Assembly (NCBI RefSeq): GCF_027214045.1
Contig: NZ_JAPWHE010000003.1
Coordinates: 170,168-234,167 of the forward strand
Reading direction: 5' to 3'
Origin: Castellaniella denitrificans
GTDB taxonomy: Bacteria > Pseudomonadota > Gammaproteobacteria > Burkholderiales > Burkholderiaceae_B
DNA length: 64,000 nt
Shown here: one piece after another, positions 33,196-42,156 of the stretch
How the letters are laid out: every line of letters begins with the position of its first letter
Position numbering within the stretch: the stretch's first letter is position 1
Position numbers and translations under genes: made by a program
Notes under the pieces: model-generated
What the model was told of the DNA's origin: nothing
The model's database searches: none
Seen by the model: the letters and a program-made list of their open reading frames with translations, nothing else

Positions 33196-33206
33196 AGGCC
33201 CCAGCG

Positions 33207-33800
33207 GTGGAGACAAAAGCCGAAGTGTTCGATGGTCTGATTCTGGCGGGCGGGCAGTCCCGGCGCATGCGGTCCGCCGATGCGCCGCATGTCGACAAAG
33301 GGCTGATGCCCTGGCGCGGCGAGCCCCTGGTGGCCCATGCCCGCCGTTTCCTGCGGGACCAGGGCGCGCAAACCCTGTGGATCAGCGCCAACCGCCATCC
33401 GGACGACTACGCGGCGTATGGCGAGGTGGTGCGTGACGACGCCGGGCATGCGGATTGCGGCCCCCTGGCCGGCGTACTGGCCGGGCTGAAGCACAGCCGG
33501 TCTCCCTCGCTGTTGGTGTTGCCGGTGGATGTCGTGCATTGTCCGGCCGATCTGGGCGCGCGGCTGAGCGCGGCGGCCAGCCCGGGCCGGCCGGCCTATG
33601 CCCGCACGCCCGATGGCCCGCATCCCCTGTGCCTGATGGCGCACCGCGATCTGGCGGACGGGTTGCGGGTGTTCCTGGAGTCCGGCGGACGACAGGTGCA
33701 GCGCTGGTTGCGGTCTTGCGATGCGGTCGCCGTCGATTTCTCCGACGCCGACGCATTGGTCAATCTGAACACGCCCGAAGACTGGGCCCGCTGGGCCTGA
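33207..33800 (+). CDS. mobA: Molybdenum cofactor guanylyltransferase MobA
   Basis: Attaches GMP to molybdopterin to make the MGD cofactor needed by NarG-type enzymes. About 197 residues from GTG 33207. The nucleotide-binding LILAGGQSRRM is near residues 9-19, followed by the KGLMPWRGEPL motif, the DVVHCPAD metal-binding region and NLNTPEDW near the C-terminus. The frame is also open upstream to GTG 33012 or TTG 33009, overlapping the moaA stop. Use of that start would add about 65 residues made mostly of two 27-residue repeats. Neither start has a strong ribosome site, so which is used is open. Converges with moeA. Confidence 0.9.
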   Translation: METKAEVFDGLILAGGQSRRMRSADAPHVDKGLMPWRGEPLVAHARRFLRDQGAQTLWISANRHPDDYAAYGEVVRDDAGHADCGPLAGVLAGLKHSRSPSLLVLPVDVVHCPADLGARLSAAASPGRPAYARTPDGPHPLCLMAHRDLADGLRVFLESGGRQVQRWLRSCDAVAVDFSDADALVNLNTPEDWARWA

Positions 33801-33844
33801 GCCATCCGCATGCGATGCCGCCGGGCCTTCGGGTCGGCGGGGCG

Positions 33845-35053
33845 TCAGGCCAGCCAGTCGGACAGCGCCATCCAGTCGACTTCCGCGCCGGACTCCAGCC
33901 GCGCGCCGGCCGGTATGCGGGCCAGGCCGTGAGCCCAGGCCAGGCTGCCGATCGCCCCCGAACTTTGCTGTGTGTGCGGCGTCAGGACAGGCAGTCCGGT
34001 GGCGCCCTGTGCAGCCTGGATGCGCAGGAAATCATCGCGTTCGCCGCCGACGGGGCGGGGGGTGTCCAGAATGCCGCGCCGCAAGGGGGGCAGCACGTCT
34101 CGCCGGCCCTGCAGGCCCCGGATGAGGGGGCTGACCAGCAGCGTGAATACGGCGAACGCCGAGACCGGGTTGCCTGGCAGGCAGACCACCGGACGGCCGT
34201 CGAGTTCGGCCAGCGCCACCGGCTTGCCCGGTTTCATGCGCACGCGCCACAGGTCCAGCGTGCCGCCCAGGGCTTCGATGGCGGGTTTGACCAGATCCTT
34301 TTCCCCGACCGAGGCGCCGCCCACGCTGAGCACCAGGTCGCAGGTTTCATTCAGTTCGGCCAGGGCCTGGCGCGTGGCGTCCGCATCGTCGCGGGCGTGA
34401 CGCAGTACAGGCGCGGCCGTGCCCAGCCCGCCGCACAGGGCGGCGAGCATGGGCGCGTTGGAATTGTGAATGGCGGCGGGCGGCAGTGGCTGGCCGGGGG
34501 GGACGAGCTCGTCCCCGGTGGTCAGGATACCGACTTTAAGGCGTGGGAAAACGGCTGCCCGGTCGTGGCCCTGGGCCGCCAGGATGGCCAGATGGCCGGC
34601 CGTCAGGCGGGCGCCCCGGACGAGGACGGTCTGTCCGGTCCGCATGTCCTCGCCTCGGCGACGGATGTGCTGTCCGGGCGGCGGCGGCGCGAGAATGGCG
34701 ACCCGGCCGTCCTCTTCGCGGCAGTCCTCCTGCATGACGACGGTGTCCGCGCCCGCCGGGATCACGCTGCCGGTGAACAGCCGGATGGCCTGGCCGGTCC
34801 GCAGGGGTTCGGGCGCCTGTCCGGCGAAGCAGCGCTGCTGGATCGGCAGCGTGGCGCCGGGGGTGGTCGCGTCGGCGGCGCGCAGCGCGTAGCCGTCCAT
34901 GGCGCTGTTGTCGGCGGGCGGCAGGTCCAGGGCGGCGACGATGTCCTCGGCCAGCACGCGGCCGTGCAGGGCGTCGAGGGTAAGAGTCTCGTGTCCGGCG
35001 GGCGCGTGTCCGCGCGCCGCCAGGCGGGCCTGGGCGGTATCGAAGTCGAGCAT
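33845..35053 (-). CDS. moeA: Molybdopterin molybdenumtransferase MoeA
   Basis: Inserts molybdenum into adenylylated molybdopterin; 402 residues with the four MoeA domains. Visible landmarks are DNSAMDGYA near 47-55, the ILTTGDELVPPGQ block near 175, the VGGASVGEKDLV catalytic loop near 245 and PGKPVALAEL with VCLPGNPVS near 275-300. The C-terminal domain IV is complete. It is the last gene of the reverse moaC-moaD-moaE-moaB-moeA run, 13 bases after moaB. Confidence 0.95.
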   Translation of the reverse strand: MLDFDTAQARLAARGHAPAGHETLTLDALHGRVLAEDIVAALDLPPADNSAMDGYALRAADATTPGATLPIQQRCFAGQAPEPLRTGQAIRLFTGSVIPAGADTVVMQEDCREEDGRVAILAPPPPGQHIRRRGEDMRTGQTVLVRGARLTAGHLAILAAQGHDRAAVFPRLKVGILTTGDELVPPGQPLPPAAIHNSNAPMLAALCGGLGTAAPVLRHARDDADATRQALAELNETCDLVLSVGGASVGEKDLVKPAIEALGGTLDLWRVRMKPGKPVALAELDGRPVVCLPGNPVSAFAVFTLLVSPLIRGLQGRRDVLPPLRRGILDTPRPVGGERDDFLRIQAAQGATGLPVLTPHTQQSSGAIGSLAWAHGLARIPAGARLESGAEVDWMALSDWLA

Positions 35054-35066
35054 GATCAGGGGCTGT

Positions 35067-35591
35067 TCACTCTGCTGGCGCGCGGTAGGCGCTGGCGAAA
35101 TTGCAGGGACGCTGGCGGCTGTCGAACTGGGGCTGGAGGATTTTTTCCCAGGCCAGCTTGCAGGCGCCCGTCGAGCCGGGCAGGCAGAACACCAGGGTAT
35201 CGTTGGCGGTGCCGCCCAGTGCGTCGGATTGCAGGGACGAGGCGCCGATGTCCAGCCAGGACAGGTGGCGGAACAGTTCGCCGAAGCCGGGTATGACCTG
35301 GTCCAGCAGCGGCGTGACGGCGGGAATGGTGGATTTTCCGTGGGAGAATCCCGTGCCGCCGTTGCACAGGATGACCTGGATGGCCGGATCGGCGATCCAG
35401 TCGCTGAGCACCTGGCGGATCCGGTAGCGGTCGTCCGGACACAGCGCGCGCGCCTGCGGGACGTGGCCCGCTTCGGCGAGGGCGGTGGCCAGGTAATCGC
35501 CGGTCGTGTCCTCGGCGGCTGTGCGGCGGCTGGAGATCGTCAGCACCGCGCAGCGCAGGCTGACGGGTGGCAGGGCGGGGTCGGCTTTCAT
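35067..35591 (-). CDS. moaB: Molybdopterin adenylyltransferase, MoaB/MogA family
   Basis: A 174-residue trimeric MoaB/MogA-fold enzyme that activates molybdopterin with AMP before MoeA acts. It shows LTISSRRTAAEDTTGDYL near 18-35, the NGGTGFSHGKSTIPA substrate loop near 78-92, and a conserved LPGSTGACKLAW segment near 137-148. The length and the RxT/DxSG-like pattern fit MoaB better than MogA, but both belong to one family and the E. coli names are not fully separable here. Confidence 0.93.
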   Translation of the reverse strand: MKADPALPPVSLRCAVLTISSRRTAAEDTTGDYLATALAEAGHVPQARALCPDDRYRIRQVLSDWIADPAIQVILCNGGTGFSHGKSTIPAVTPLLDQVIPGFGELFRHLSWLDIGASSLQSDALGGTANDTLVFCLPGSTGACKLAWEKILQPQFDSRQRPCNFASAYRAPAE

Positions 35592-35633
35592 GGCGTGTCC
35601 TGGGGCGATCCCCTTGATTAGTGTGAGCAGGCC

Positions 35634-36086
35634 CTAGTCCCATTGGGCGGTTTTTTCGGTGTCGGCGGCCCGCTGTTCGACCCAGAAGGCGCGGCCGTCG
35701 GCCAGGGTCTCGCGTTTCCAGAAGGGCGCGCGGGTTTTCAGGGCGTCGATGATGTATTCGCAGGCCTGGAAGGCCTGGCCCCGGTGGGCGGCGGCCACGC
35801 CGACGAAGACGATGGGGTCGCCCAGGGGCAGCTCGCCGACCCGGTGGACCACCAGCGTGTCGAGAATGTCCCAGCGCTGTGTCGCATGGTCGCACAGCGC
35901 CTGGATCTCGCGTTCGCACATGCCCGGGTAATGCTCCAGGAACAGGCTGCGGGAACCGGCGTCGGGGCTGTAGTCGCGCACCATGCCCAGGAAGTGCACC
36001 AGGGCGCCGGCGCGGCCGCTCGCGCGGGTCTGCAGTTGGCCGGCCAGTTCGGCGACGTCGAAGGGTTCGGTCTGGATGCGGATCAT
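35634..36086 (-). CDS. moaE: Molybdopterin synthase large subunit MoaE
   Basis: Catalytic subunit of molybdopterin synthase, 150 residues. It works with MoaD to put two sulfurs into the pterin precursor. Seen motifs are GALVHFLGMVRDYS near 28-41, LEHYPGM near 49-55, VVHRVGELPLGD near 78-89 and the C-terminal PFWKRE with active-site Lys near 127. The frame is open upstream by 27 codons, but MIRIQTEPFD at 36086 is the family start. It lies 40 bases after moaD. Confidence 0.95.
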   Translation of the reverse strand: MIRIQTEPFDVAELAGQLQTRASGRAGALVHFLGMVRDYSPDAGSRSLFLEHYPGMCEREIQALCDHATQRWDILDTLVVHRVGELPLGDPIVFVGVAAAHRGQAFQACEYIIDALKTRAPFWKRETLADGRAFWVEQRAADTEKTAQWD

Positions 36087-36126
36087 GTCGGGGTCCTGTC
36101 CGGGTTCGTCGGGCGCGCGCCGGACG

Positions 36127-36381
36127 CTAGCCGCCGGTGACGGGTTCGAACACGGCGACTTCATCACCCGGCCGGATCGTGGCGGCGCGGCCGGCGTGTT
36201 CCTGGTTGATGGCGAGCTTCAGGCGGGCCGTGGGTCCCAGCGCGGGGCAGCGCGCCGCCAGCGCGTCCAGCCAGGCGCCCGCCTGGACGGGCGCGTCCAG
36301 GGGCAGGGTCTCGCGCCGCCGGCCCATGTGTTCCGCGACTTGGGCGAAATACAGGACTTCAATCGTTGTGCCAGTCGCCAC
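36127..36381 (-). CDS. moaD: Molybdopterin synthase sulfur-carrier subunit MoaD
   Basis: An 84-residue ubiquitin-like sulfur carrier that ends in Gly-Gly, the residue pair that is thiocarboxylated. IEVLYFAQVAEH near the start and GDEVAVFEPVTGG at the end are typical. Its start lies 23 bases inside the end of moaC in another frame, which couples the two. MoaE follows. Confidence 0.94.
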   Translation of the reverse strand: MATGTTIEVLYFAQVAEHMGRRRETLPLDAPVQAGAWLDALAARCPALGPTARLKLAINQEHAGRAATIRPGDEVAVFEPVTGG

Positions 36382-36853
36382 TCTTGCCTCCGGTTTTGCT
36401 GCGCAGGCGGACCTGCTCGATGACGATGCCCTTGTCGGCGGCCTTGCACATATCGTAGACCGTCAGGGCGGCGACCGAGCAGGCCGTCATGGCCTCCATT
36501 TCGATGCCGGTCTGATGGCGGGTGCGGCTGGTGGCGCGGATGGTCAGCGTCCGGTTGGATTCGTCGGCGGAAAAGTCCACCCCGACGAAGCTGAGCGGCA
36601 GGCTGTGGCACAGGGGGATGAGTTCGGCGCAGCGTTTGGCCGCCAGGATGCCGGCGATGCGGGCCGTGTTCAGGACTTCGCCCTTGGCGTTGGCCTGGGC
36701 CGACAGCAGGCCCCAGGCGTGGGCGTTCAGGCGCACCCGGGCCTCGGCCACGGCGGTGCGGTCGGTCGGGGCCTTGGCGCCGACGTCGACCATGCGGACC
36801 TGGCCATTTTCGTCCAGATGGCTGAGGGTGGGGGAAAGGTCTGAGTCGCTCAT
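36359..36853 (-). CDS. moaC: Cyclic pyranopterin monophosphate synthase MoaC
   Basis: Second enzyme of molybdopterin synthesis, 164 residues, acting on the product of MoaA. Signature parts are RMVDVGAKAPTDRTA near 20-34, LIPLCHSLPL near 78-87 and GIEMEAMTACSVAALTVYDMCK near 115-136 with catalytic Lys and Asp residues. ATG 36853 gives the usual N-terminus. It heads the reverse molybdopterin operon and diverges from an MFS gene across about 105 bases where the promoters must lie. Confidence 0.95.
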   Translation of the reverse strand: MSDSDLSPTLSHLDENGQVRMVDVGAKAPTDRTAVAEARVRLNAHAWGLLSAQANAKGEVLNTARIAGILAAKRCAELIPLCHSLPLSFVGVDFSADESNRTLTIRATSRTRHQTGIEMEAMTACSVAALTVYDMCKAADKGIVIEQVRLRSKTGGKSGDWHND

Positions 36854-36958
36854 GAGCCTATGATAAACGAGGACGCCGCCGGGCGGCATGCGCCGCTGCT
36901 ATGATGCTTGCTTGAGGGCAAAGCCGGATGCCGGCGGCGCTCCCGACCGGAATTCCGC

Positions 36959-38287
36959 ATGACCAAGACGATCGGCGCATTCTTTTCCCTTTACTTGGCG
37001 ACCCTGATCCTGCTGCTCAGTTCCGGGCTCTTCAATACGTACCTGAGCCTGCGGCTGACGGCGCTGTCCGTCTCCGAGGTCTGGGTCGGGGCGATGATCG
37101 CCGCGTATTACCTGGGCCTGGTGCTGGGCGCCCGGGTGGGGCACCGGCTGATCATCGGCGTGGGCCACATCCGCGCCTATGCGGCCTGCGCGGCGCTGGT
37201 CACCATCACCGTGCTGGTACTGATCCTGATCGACGATCTGTGGGTCTGGCTGGCGCTGCGTTTCATCGCGGGCATCGCCATGGTCAGCCTGTTCATCGCC
37301 ATTGAAAGCTGGCTCAACGAGCAGACCGAGAATGCCTCGCGGGGGACGGTGTTCGGCTTCTACATGGTCGCGTCCTGTCTGGGCACCGTACTGGGCCAAC
37401 TGGCGGTCGGCCTGTTTCCGGAACTGGATGCCGCTCCGCTGGTGTTCGTGGCGATCTGCAGCGTGCTCAGCCTGATCCCGGTGACGCTGACACGGCGCCT
37501 GCACCCGGCCCTGCAGGTGCCGGCGCCGCTGGCCCTGCGCTACTACGTGGCGCGCGTGCCCCTGTCCCTGACGGTGCTGTTCCTGGCCGGCATGCTGACG
37601 GGCGCGTTCTACGGGCTGGCCCCCGTCTACGGGCTGCAGCATGGCATGGACACTCACCAGGTTGGGGTGTTCCTGGCGGTGTCCGTCGCGGCCGGCCTGG
37701 TGTGCCAGTGGCCGCTGGGCTGGCTCGCCGATCACATGAGCCGGGTGCGCCTGATCCGCCTGGGCGCGCTGCTTCTGCTGTGCCTGGGGGTGCCTTTGTG
37801 GGGCTGGCTCCAGTTTCCCTATCCGGCGCTGGTCGCCTTTTCGGGCGTGCTGGGTATCGTCCAGTTCACGCTCTATCCCATGGGCGCGGCCTTCGCCAAC
37901 GACAATGTCGATCCCGACCGCCGGGTGGGCCTGAGCGCCTTGCTGTACATGGTCTACGGCCTGGGGGCCTGTCTGGGGCCCTTGGCGGCGGGTGGCCTGA
38001 TGCAGGTCTGGGGGGCGGACGTGTACTTCGTCTTCGTGTCGGCGTGCGCCGCCCTGCTGGTGGTGCTCATCCGCGAACGGAAGGTCAAGGGCACGCACCG
38101 CAGCGAGGACGCGCCCACCCAGTTCGTGCCCATGGCCGACACGCTGCAGAGCTCCAACGTGATGGCGGTGCTGGATCCGCGCGTCGATCCCCAGCGCGAC
38201 ATTTCGCACGATCCGGTGATCGACGATCCGCTGCCGCCGTCGGCAGGCGTGGCGCAGACCGGCACGAATGCCGGGTCGCCGGCCTGA
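36959..38287 (+). CDS. MFS transporter, YcaD-like
   Basis: A 442-residue major-facilitator transporter with 12 helices in the first 385 residues. The segment between helices 2 and 3 (GARVGHRLIIGVGHIRAYA) and the ESWLNEQTENASRG motif after helix 4 are close to the YcaD/TsgA-type subgroup. The substrate is not known. After the last helix comes a hydrophilic tail of about 55 residues rich in Asp, Pro and Ser with no recognised domain. The frame starts further upstream, but ATG 36959 gives the short family N-terminus. It ends six bases before the opposing BMP-family gene. Confidence 0.88.
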   Translation: MTKTIGAFFSLYLATLILLLSSGLFNTYLSLRLTALSVSEVWVGAMIAAYYLGLVLGARVGHRLIIGVGHIRAYAACAALVTITVLVLILIDDLWVWLALRFIAGIAMVSLFIAIESWLNEQTENASRGTVFGFYMVASCLGTVLGQLAVGLFPELDAAPLVFVAICSVLSLIPVTLTRRLHPALQVPAPLALRYYVARVPLSLTVLFLAGMLTGAFYGLAPVYGLQHGMDTHQVGVFLAVSVAAGLVCQWPLGWLADHMSRVRLIRLGALLLLCLGVPLWGWLQFPYPALVAFSGVLGIVQFTLYPMGAAFANDNVDPDRRVGLSALLYMVYGLGACLGPLAAGGLMQVWGADVYFVFVSACAALLVVLIRERKVKGTHRSEDAPTQFVPMADTLQSSNVMAVLDPRVDPQRDISHDPVIDDPLPPSAGVAQTGTNAGSPA

Positions 38288-38293
38288 CGGGGC

Positions 38294-39313
38294 TTACAGC
38301 TGGAATTCGGGGCCGGTATAGTCGGCTTCGACCTGGATCGTGCCGTTCAGGATCTCTTCGCGCAGTGCGGCGATGCGTCGCCGTATGGGCTCGGGCGTAT
38401 CCGGGGTCATGATCAGGCGGACGGCCTCGGGCTGTCCCAGCCCCACCTTGAATATCCGTCCGGCCTTGAAATGGCCGTTGCTCAGGTCCTGGCATGCCTG
38501 GAAGACGCCGATGCCGACGTCGGCCCAGGCGGAACCGATGAAGACATCCGGCTCGCGCGCCACCCAGTCGGTCACGTTGCCGATTTCCTTGATGCCCAGT
38601 TCCCGGCAGGCCTGGGTGGTGCCATCGCGGCCCTTGTTCAGCATGGTGTAGATGATGTCCGCCCCGGCTTTGGCCTGCGCCCGGGTGACGCGTGCGGCGA
38701 GCGCTTTGTCATCCTGATTGCCCGAAAAATTCGTCAGCAGCCTCACATCGGGATTGGCGTGCCGGACGCCGGCGGCATACGAGGCGCGGGCGCGCAGGCC
38801 GGGAGGCACGCGGATGCCCGATTGGTGGGCCACGATGCCGGTCCGGGTCATCAGGGCGGCATAGGCGCCGGCCAGCCAGGCCGATTCTTCCTGGCGCACG
38901 TCGTAGCTGCTGAGATTGCCGGCGGTGACGGCGCCTTGCGTGACGACGAACCGGATGTCCGGGAAATCCTTGGCGACCGTCAGTGCCGCTTCCGTGTTCT
39001 GTCCGCCATGGGCGATGATCAGGACGGGTTGGTGCGTTGTGGCCAGTTCACGCAAGGCGGCGATCTGGGCCCGGGTCTCGTTGGCGACCTTGTCTTTGTA
39101 GCGGGCCACGATGGGAAGGCTGTCCTGCGCTTTCTCGAGGCCTTGGTAGCCGGCCTGCATGAAACCGTGGTCGTCGATGTGGCCGCAGAACAGCGCGGCC
39201 ACCACGGGTTTGTCGGCGGCGAAGGCCCCGCGCCCCAGCCAGGGGGAGGCCAGGGTTCCGGCGCTGGCCGAGGCGGCGGCCAGTAACCATTGCCGGCGGG
39301 TGAGTCCAGTCAT
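38294..39313 (-). CDS. BMP-family (PnrA-like) substrate-binding protein with Tat-like signal
   Basis: A 339-residue periplasmic binding protein of the BMP/PnrA/Med family, whose studied members bind nucleosides. The N-terminus has a twin-arginine motif (TRRQWLL at about 5-11) and an alanine-rich core, which suggests Tat export. VVAALFCGHIDDHGFMQAGYQG near 37-58 and IGSAWADVG near 260 are family-like. The start is fixed by AGGAG 7 bases before ATG 39313. No permease or ATPase gene accompanies it here, so its membrane partners must be elsewhere. Confidence 0.85.
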   Translation of the reverse strand: MTGLTRRQWLLAAASASAGTLASPWLGRGAFAADKPVVAALFCGHIDDHGFMQAGYQGLEKAQDSLPIVARYKDKVANETRAQIAALRELATTHQPVLIIAHGGQNTEAALTVAKDFPDIRFVVTQGAVTAGNLSSYDVRQEESAWLAGAYAALMTRTGIVAHQSGIRVPPGLRARASYAAGVRHANPDVRLLTNFSGNQDDKALAARVTRAQAKAGADIIYTMLNKGRDGTTQACRELGIKEIGNVTDWVAREPDVFIGSAWADVGIGVFQACQDLSNGHFKAGRIFKVGLGQPEAVRLIMTPDTPEPIRRRIAALREEILNGTIQVEADYTGPEFQL

Positions 39314-39451
39314 GTGTCGTCTCCTGAAGCATTGAGGGCGTTTGTCGATGAAAGTCTTTTTATGCATCAAGCATATAGAGAACGCCTTGCAAGATTGCTT
39401 CAAGATCGAAATAGCGCTTATGGGGTATCGAGCATGTCCGGACGGATGGCC

Positions 39452-40348
39452 TCAGCGGGGAAATAGCAGCACGATGGCGCCCAGGGCCAGGCCGATGCCC
39501 AGCATGTTCAGCGCGCTCAGTCGTTCGCGGAACAGGCCCGCGCCCGCCAGTGTCCCGATCGAGATCACGCCGATGTTCATCGCGGCGAACACCAGGGTCG
39601 GGTTGTCCGGAAAGGTCTGATGCGCGCGGATGTAGAAATAGATGTTGCCGAAGTTCAGTACGCCCAGCAGCAGCCCCGAAGCCAGGCTGCGGGCGTGCCA
39701 GCGGGCGCGCCGGAACAGCAGCCACAGGCCCGTCAGCAGTCCGGCCAGGGCGAAGCTCAGCAGCAGGCTGCCGGTGAAGCCCGCGCCGCTGCGCGCCATC
39801 TGCTTGAACAGAATGTCGATGCAGCCGTAGCCCGCCCAGACGCCTAGCAGCGTCGGCCAGCCGCGCGCCGCCGACCCGCGCGTCTCGTCTTCGGGCGTCA
39901 CCGTATCGACGGCTTGCGACGCTTCCGCCGCGGCGGCCCGGGGACGCGTCAGCAGGCAGGCCAGGGCGCACAGCGCCAGGGCGACGCCGAAGGCCTTGCG
40001 TCCAGAGACCGCCTCGTGAAACACCAGGAAGGCGGCCAGGATCGGCAGGATCAGCGACAGGCGCTGGGCCGTGTCGCTGCGCACGATCCCCGCCCGGCGC
40101 ACGGCGGCGGCCATGATCAGGAACACGCTGGGCAGCAGCACGCCCAGCAGGCCCAGGATCAGCCAGACGGCGGGCGGCTGCTGGAACAGCGTGTCCAGGG
40201 GCGGGCGCAGCAGCCACAGGCAGAGCGCCACGGCCGTCGCATAATTCACGGCGATCGCCTGGTCGACACGAATGCCGCCCCGGCGGGCCAGCTTCAGGAA
40301 GATCGAGACGGCGACGCTGAAGGAGATGCTGAAGATCAGGGTGTGCAT
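39452..40348 (-). CDS. EamA/DMT-family transporter
   Basis: A 298-residue inner-membrane protein with ten predicted helices in two EamA repeats, joined by a polar linker (about 135-165). Family features include the helix-ending [23 protein letters not shown] area and the last helix [16 protein letters not shown]. The substrate is unknown. ATG 40348 starts 13 bases inside the end of bioB, so translation is coupled to bioB. A biotin-related export role would be speculation. Confidence 0.88.
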   Translation of the reverse strand: MHTLIFSISFSVAVSIFLKLARRGGIRVDQAIAVNYATAVALCLWLLRPPLDTLFQQPPAVWLILGLLGVLLPSVFLIMAAAVRRAGIVRSDTAQRLSLILPILAAFLVFHEAVSGRKAFGVALALCALACLLTRPRAAAAEASQAVDTVTPEDETRGSAARGWPTLLGVWAGYGCIDILFKQMARSGAGFTGSLLLSFALAGLLTGLWLLFRRARWHARSLASGLLLGVLNFGNIYFYIRAHQTFPDNPTLVFAAMNIGVISIGTLAGAGLFRERLSALNMLGIGLALGAIVLLFPR

Positions 40349-41322
40349 GATTCCGCCTCCGGCATCGGCACCAGCCCCAGACGTTCGAACAGAAGGGCGT
40401 CGGCCTGTGCCTGCGGGTTCGGCGTGGTCAGCAGCCGCTCGCCATGGAAGATCGAATTGGCGCCGGCCATGAAGCACAGGGCCTGGGTGCTGTCGTGCAT
40501 GCTTTCGCGGCCCGCCGACAGCCGCACCACGGCGCGGGGCATGACGATGCGGGTGACCGCGATGGTGCGCACGAACTCGATGGGATCCAGGTCGGGCGCG
40601 TCGGCCAGCGGCGTGCCGGGCGCCTTCACCAACTGATTGACGGGCACGGATTCCGGATAGGGGTCCAGGCCGGCCAGTGCAGCGATCAGGCCGGCGCGGA
40701 TCTCGCGCGATTCCCCCATGCCGACGATGCCGCCGCAGCAGACCTTCAGGCCGGCGTCGCGCACGCGGTGCAGCGTATCCAGCCGATCCTGGAACGTGCG
40801 GGTGCGGATGATCTCGCCGTAGTGTTCCGGCGCGGTATCCAGGTTGTGATTGTAGTAATCCAGGCCGGCGGCTTTCAGGCGTTCGGCCTGGCCGTCCTTC
40901 AACATGCCCAGGGTGACGCAGGTCTCAAGGCCCAGCGCTTTCACCGCCTGCACATGTTCGATCACCTGATCCAGCTGGCGTTCGGTCGGAGACCGCCAGG
41001 CGGCCCCCATGCAGAAGCGCTGTGCGCCCGCGTCCCGGGCCTTGCGCGCCGCCGCCAGCACCTGGTCCAGCGGCATCAGCGGCGCCGCTTCCACCTCGGT
41101 TTGATAGCGCGAGGATTGCGGGCAATAAGCGCAATCCTCGGGACAGGCGCCGGTCTTGATCGACAGCAGGCTGGATTGCTGGACGGCATTGGCCGGGTGG
41201 TGCGCCCGGTGGACTGTCTGGGCTTGCAGCAGCAGGTCGTTGAAGGGCAGGGCGAACAGATCCAGAATGTCCTGGACCGCCCAGGCGGGCGCCAGGGTTT
41301 CTTGACGGACGCGGGCATGCAT
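40336..41322 (-). CDS. bioB: Biotin synthase BioB
   Basis: Radical-SAM enzyme, 328 residues, that inserts sulfur into dethiobiotin. The 4Fe-4S ligands are C60, C64 and C67 ([10 protein letters not shown]). The 2Fe-2S environment is seen in [21 protein letters not shown] and RLSAGRESM near 250-258. ATG 41322 gives the family N-terminus; the frame is open to 41619 but the added residues are not family-like. It ends with a DMT transporter gene overlapping its stop. No other bio gene is present. Confidence 0.96.
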   Translation of the reverse strand: MHARVRQETLAPAWAVQDILDLFALPFNDLLLQAQTVHRAHHPANAVQQSSLLSIKTGACPEDCAYCPQSSRYQTEVEAAPLMPLDQVLAAARKARDAGAQRFCMGAAWRSPTERQLDQVIEHVQAVKALGLETCVTLGMLKDGQAERLKAAGLDYYNHNLDTAPEHYGEIIRTRTFQDRLDTLHRVRDAGLKVCCGGIVGMGESREIRAGLIAALAGLDPYPESVPVNQLVKAPGTPLADAPDLDPIEFVRTIAVTRIVMPRAVVRLSAGRESMHDSTQALCFMAGANSIFHGERLLTTPNPQAQADALLFERLGLVPMPEAESCTP

Positions 41323-41652
41323 GGCGGGCTCCGGAATGAAAACAGCCCGGATCGTAGGCGCTGCGGTGGCGGTCCGGCAAGCGCGGATCTCCCGGGATCG
41401 AGGTGGAAAACAAGCGGTGACAGGCCGATCTTGGCGCCTACTCCGCAATAGGGAGGCGCGCGTTCCGGACTTCGGGCGCGATCTTTTCCCGGGCGCGGAG
41501 ATGTAAAGAGTTGTGATCCCGGGGTGGCGGGCACGGGTTTTGCCTGGGCCGGCATGAAAAATCCGGGACCACATTAAAAAAATCCAGCCTCGCTTGCACA
41601 CGAAAAAAAATTCGTGCATAATCTCGTTTCTTCGTTAACGAAGCCCTTGTTT
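41323..41652. other. Gene-free stretch between bioB and the tRNA cluster
   Basis: 330 bases with no convincing gene. The right end holds the tRNA promoter. The left part must hold the bioB promoter on the minus strand, but I could not pick one with confidence and saw no biotin-repressor palindrome. Base composition becomes clearly more AT-rich after 41565. Confidence 0.6.
41594..41622 (+). promoter_or_regulatory. Promoter of the Ala-Glu-Asp tRNA cluster
   Basis: A -35 hexamer TTGCAC (41594-41599) and a -10 hexamer CATAAT (41617-41622) are separated by exactly 17 bases. An A-rich run fills the spacer, and its flanks are complementary (CGAA with TTCG, and GCAC with GTGC). Transcription would begin near 41629, about 24 bases before tRNA-Ala. 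Confidence 0.78.
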
Positions 41653-41728
<76 letters not shown>

Positions 41729-41750
41729 AACTTTCGTTGTCGAATGTCCT

Positions 41751-41826
41751 GTCCCCTTCGTCTAGAGGCCTAGGACATCACCCTTTCACGGTGAGTACAG
41801 GGGTTCGAATCCCCTAGGGGACGCCA
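41751..41826 (+). tRNA. tRNA-Glu (TTC)
   Basis: 76 bases with encoded CCA. The acceptor arm GTCCCCT pairs with AGGGGAC, the anticodon loop CTTTCAC gives TTC, and the T-arm holds GGTTCGAATCC. It lies 22 bases after tRNA-Ala. Confidence 0.96.
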
Positions 41827-41846
41827 GGATTTTCTGGCACCGCTGC

Positions 41847-41923
41847 GGAGCGGTAGTTCAGTTGGTTAGAATACCGGCCTGTCACGCCGGGGGTCGCGGG
41901 TTCGAGCCCCGTCCGCTCCGCCA
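41847..41923 (+). tRNA. tRNA-Asp (GTC)
   Basis: 77 bases with encoded CCA. The acceptor arm GGAGCGG pairs with CCGCTCC, and the anticodon loop CTGTCAC gives GTC on a CCGGC/GCCGG stem. It is the last tRNA before a terminator. Confidence 0.96.
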
Positions 41924-41934
41924 AGGAATTCAGC

Positions 41935-41974
41935 AAGGCCCTGTCGGCAATCGCCGACGGGGCCTTTGTCTTTT
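41935..41974 (+). terminator. Intrinsic terminator of the tRNA cluster
   Basis: A 14-bp stem (41935-41948 with 41953-41966, one G-U pair) around an AATC loop, followed by the T-rich TGTCTTTT. It lies 12 bases after tRNA-Asp and ends the tRNA transcript. Confidence 0.88.
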
Positions 41975-42156
41975 CGTGTCCGGATTTCCTGCCCTCCGTA
42001 TTGGTCTGACCACACCGAACCAAAACCCCGATATCCGCCTGTGGATTCCGGTTGTTAGCGTGTTGTGCTTTTCCCGCATCCAGTAACATGCCTGAGGATG
42101 GCGACCCCGGCCGCGCATCGGCCAGCCATCGCCGTCGTTCACCTCACAGGGAAGGC

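Noticed and set aside
33034-33202. The tandem repeat as a CRISPR array
   Set aside because: Copies touch each other without spacers and there are only two full units; no cas genes are nearby.
33004-33216. Minus-strand open frame across the 81-bp repeat
   Set aside because: It exists only because the repeat unit is a multiple of three; there is no ribosome site and no family likeness.
41323-41593. Biotin-repressor operator or riboswitch before bioB
   Set aside because: No dyad of the known BirA or BioR type and no conserved riboswitch core could be found by eye.
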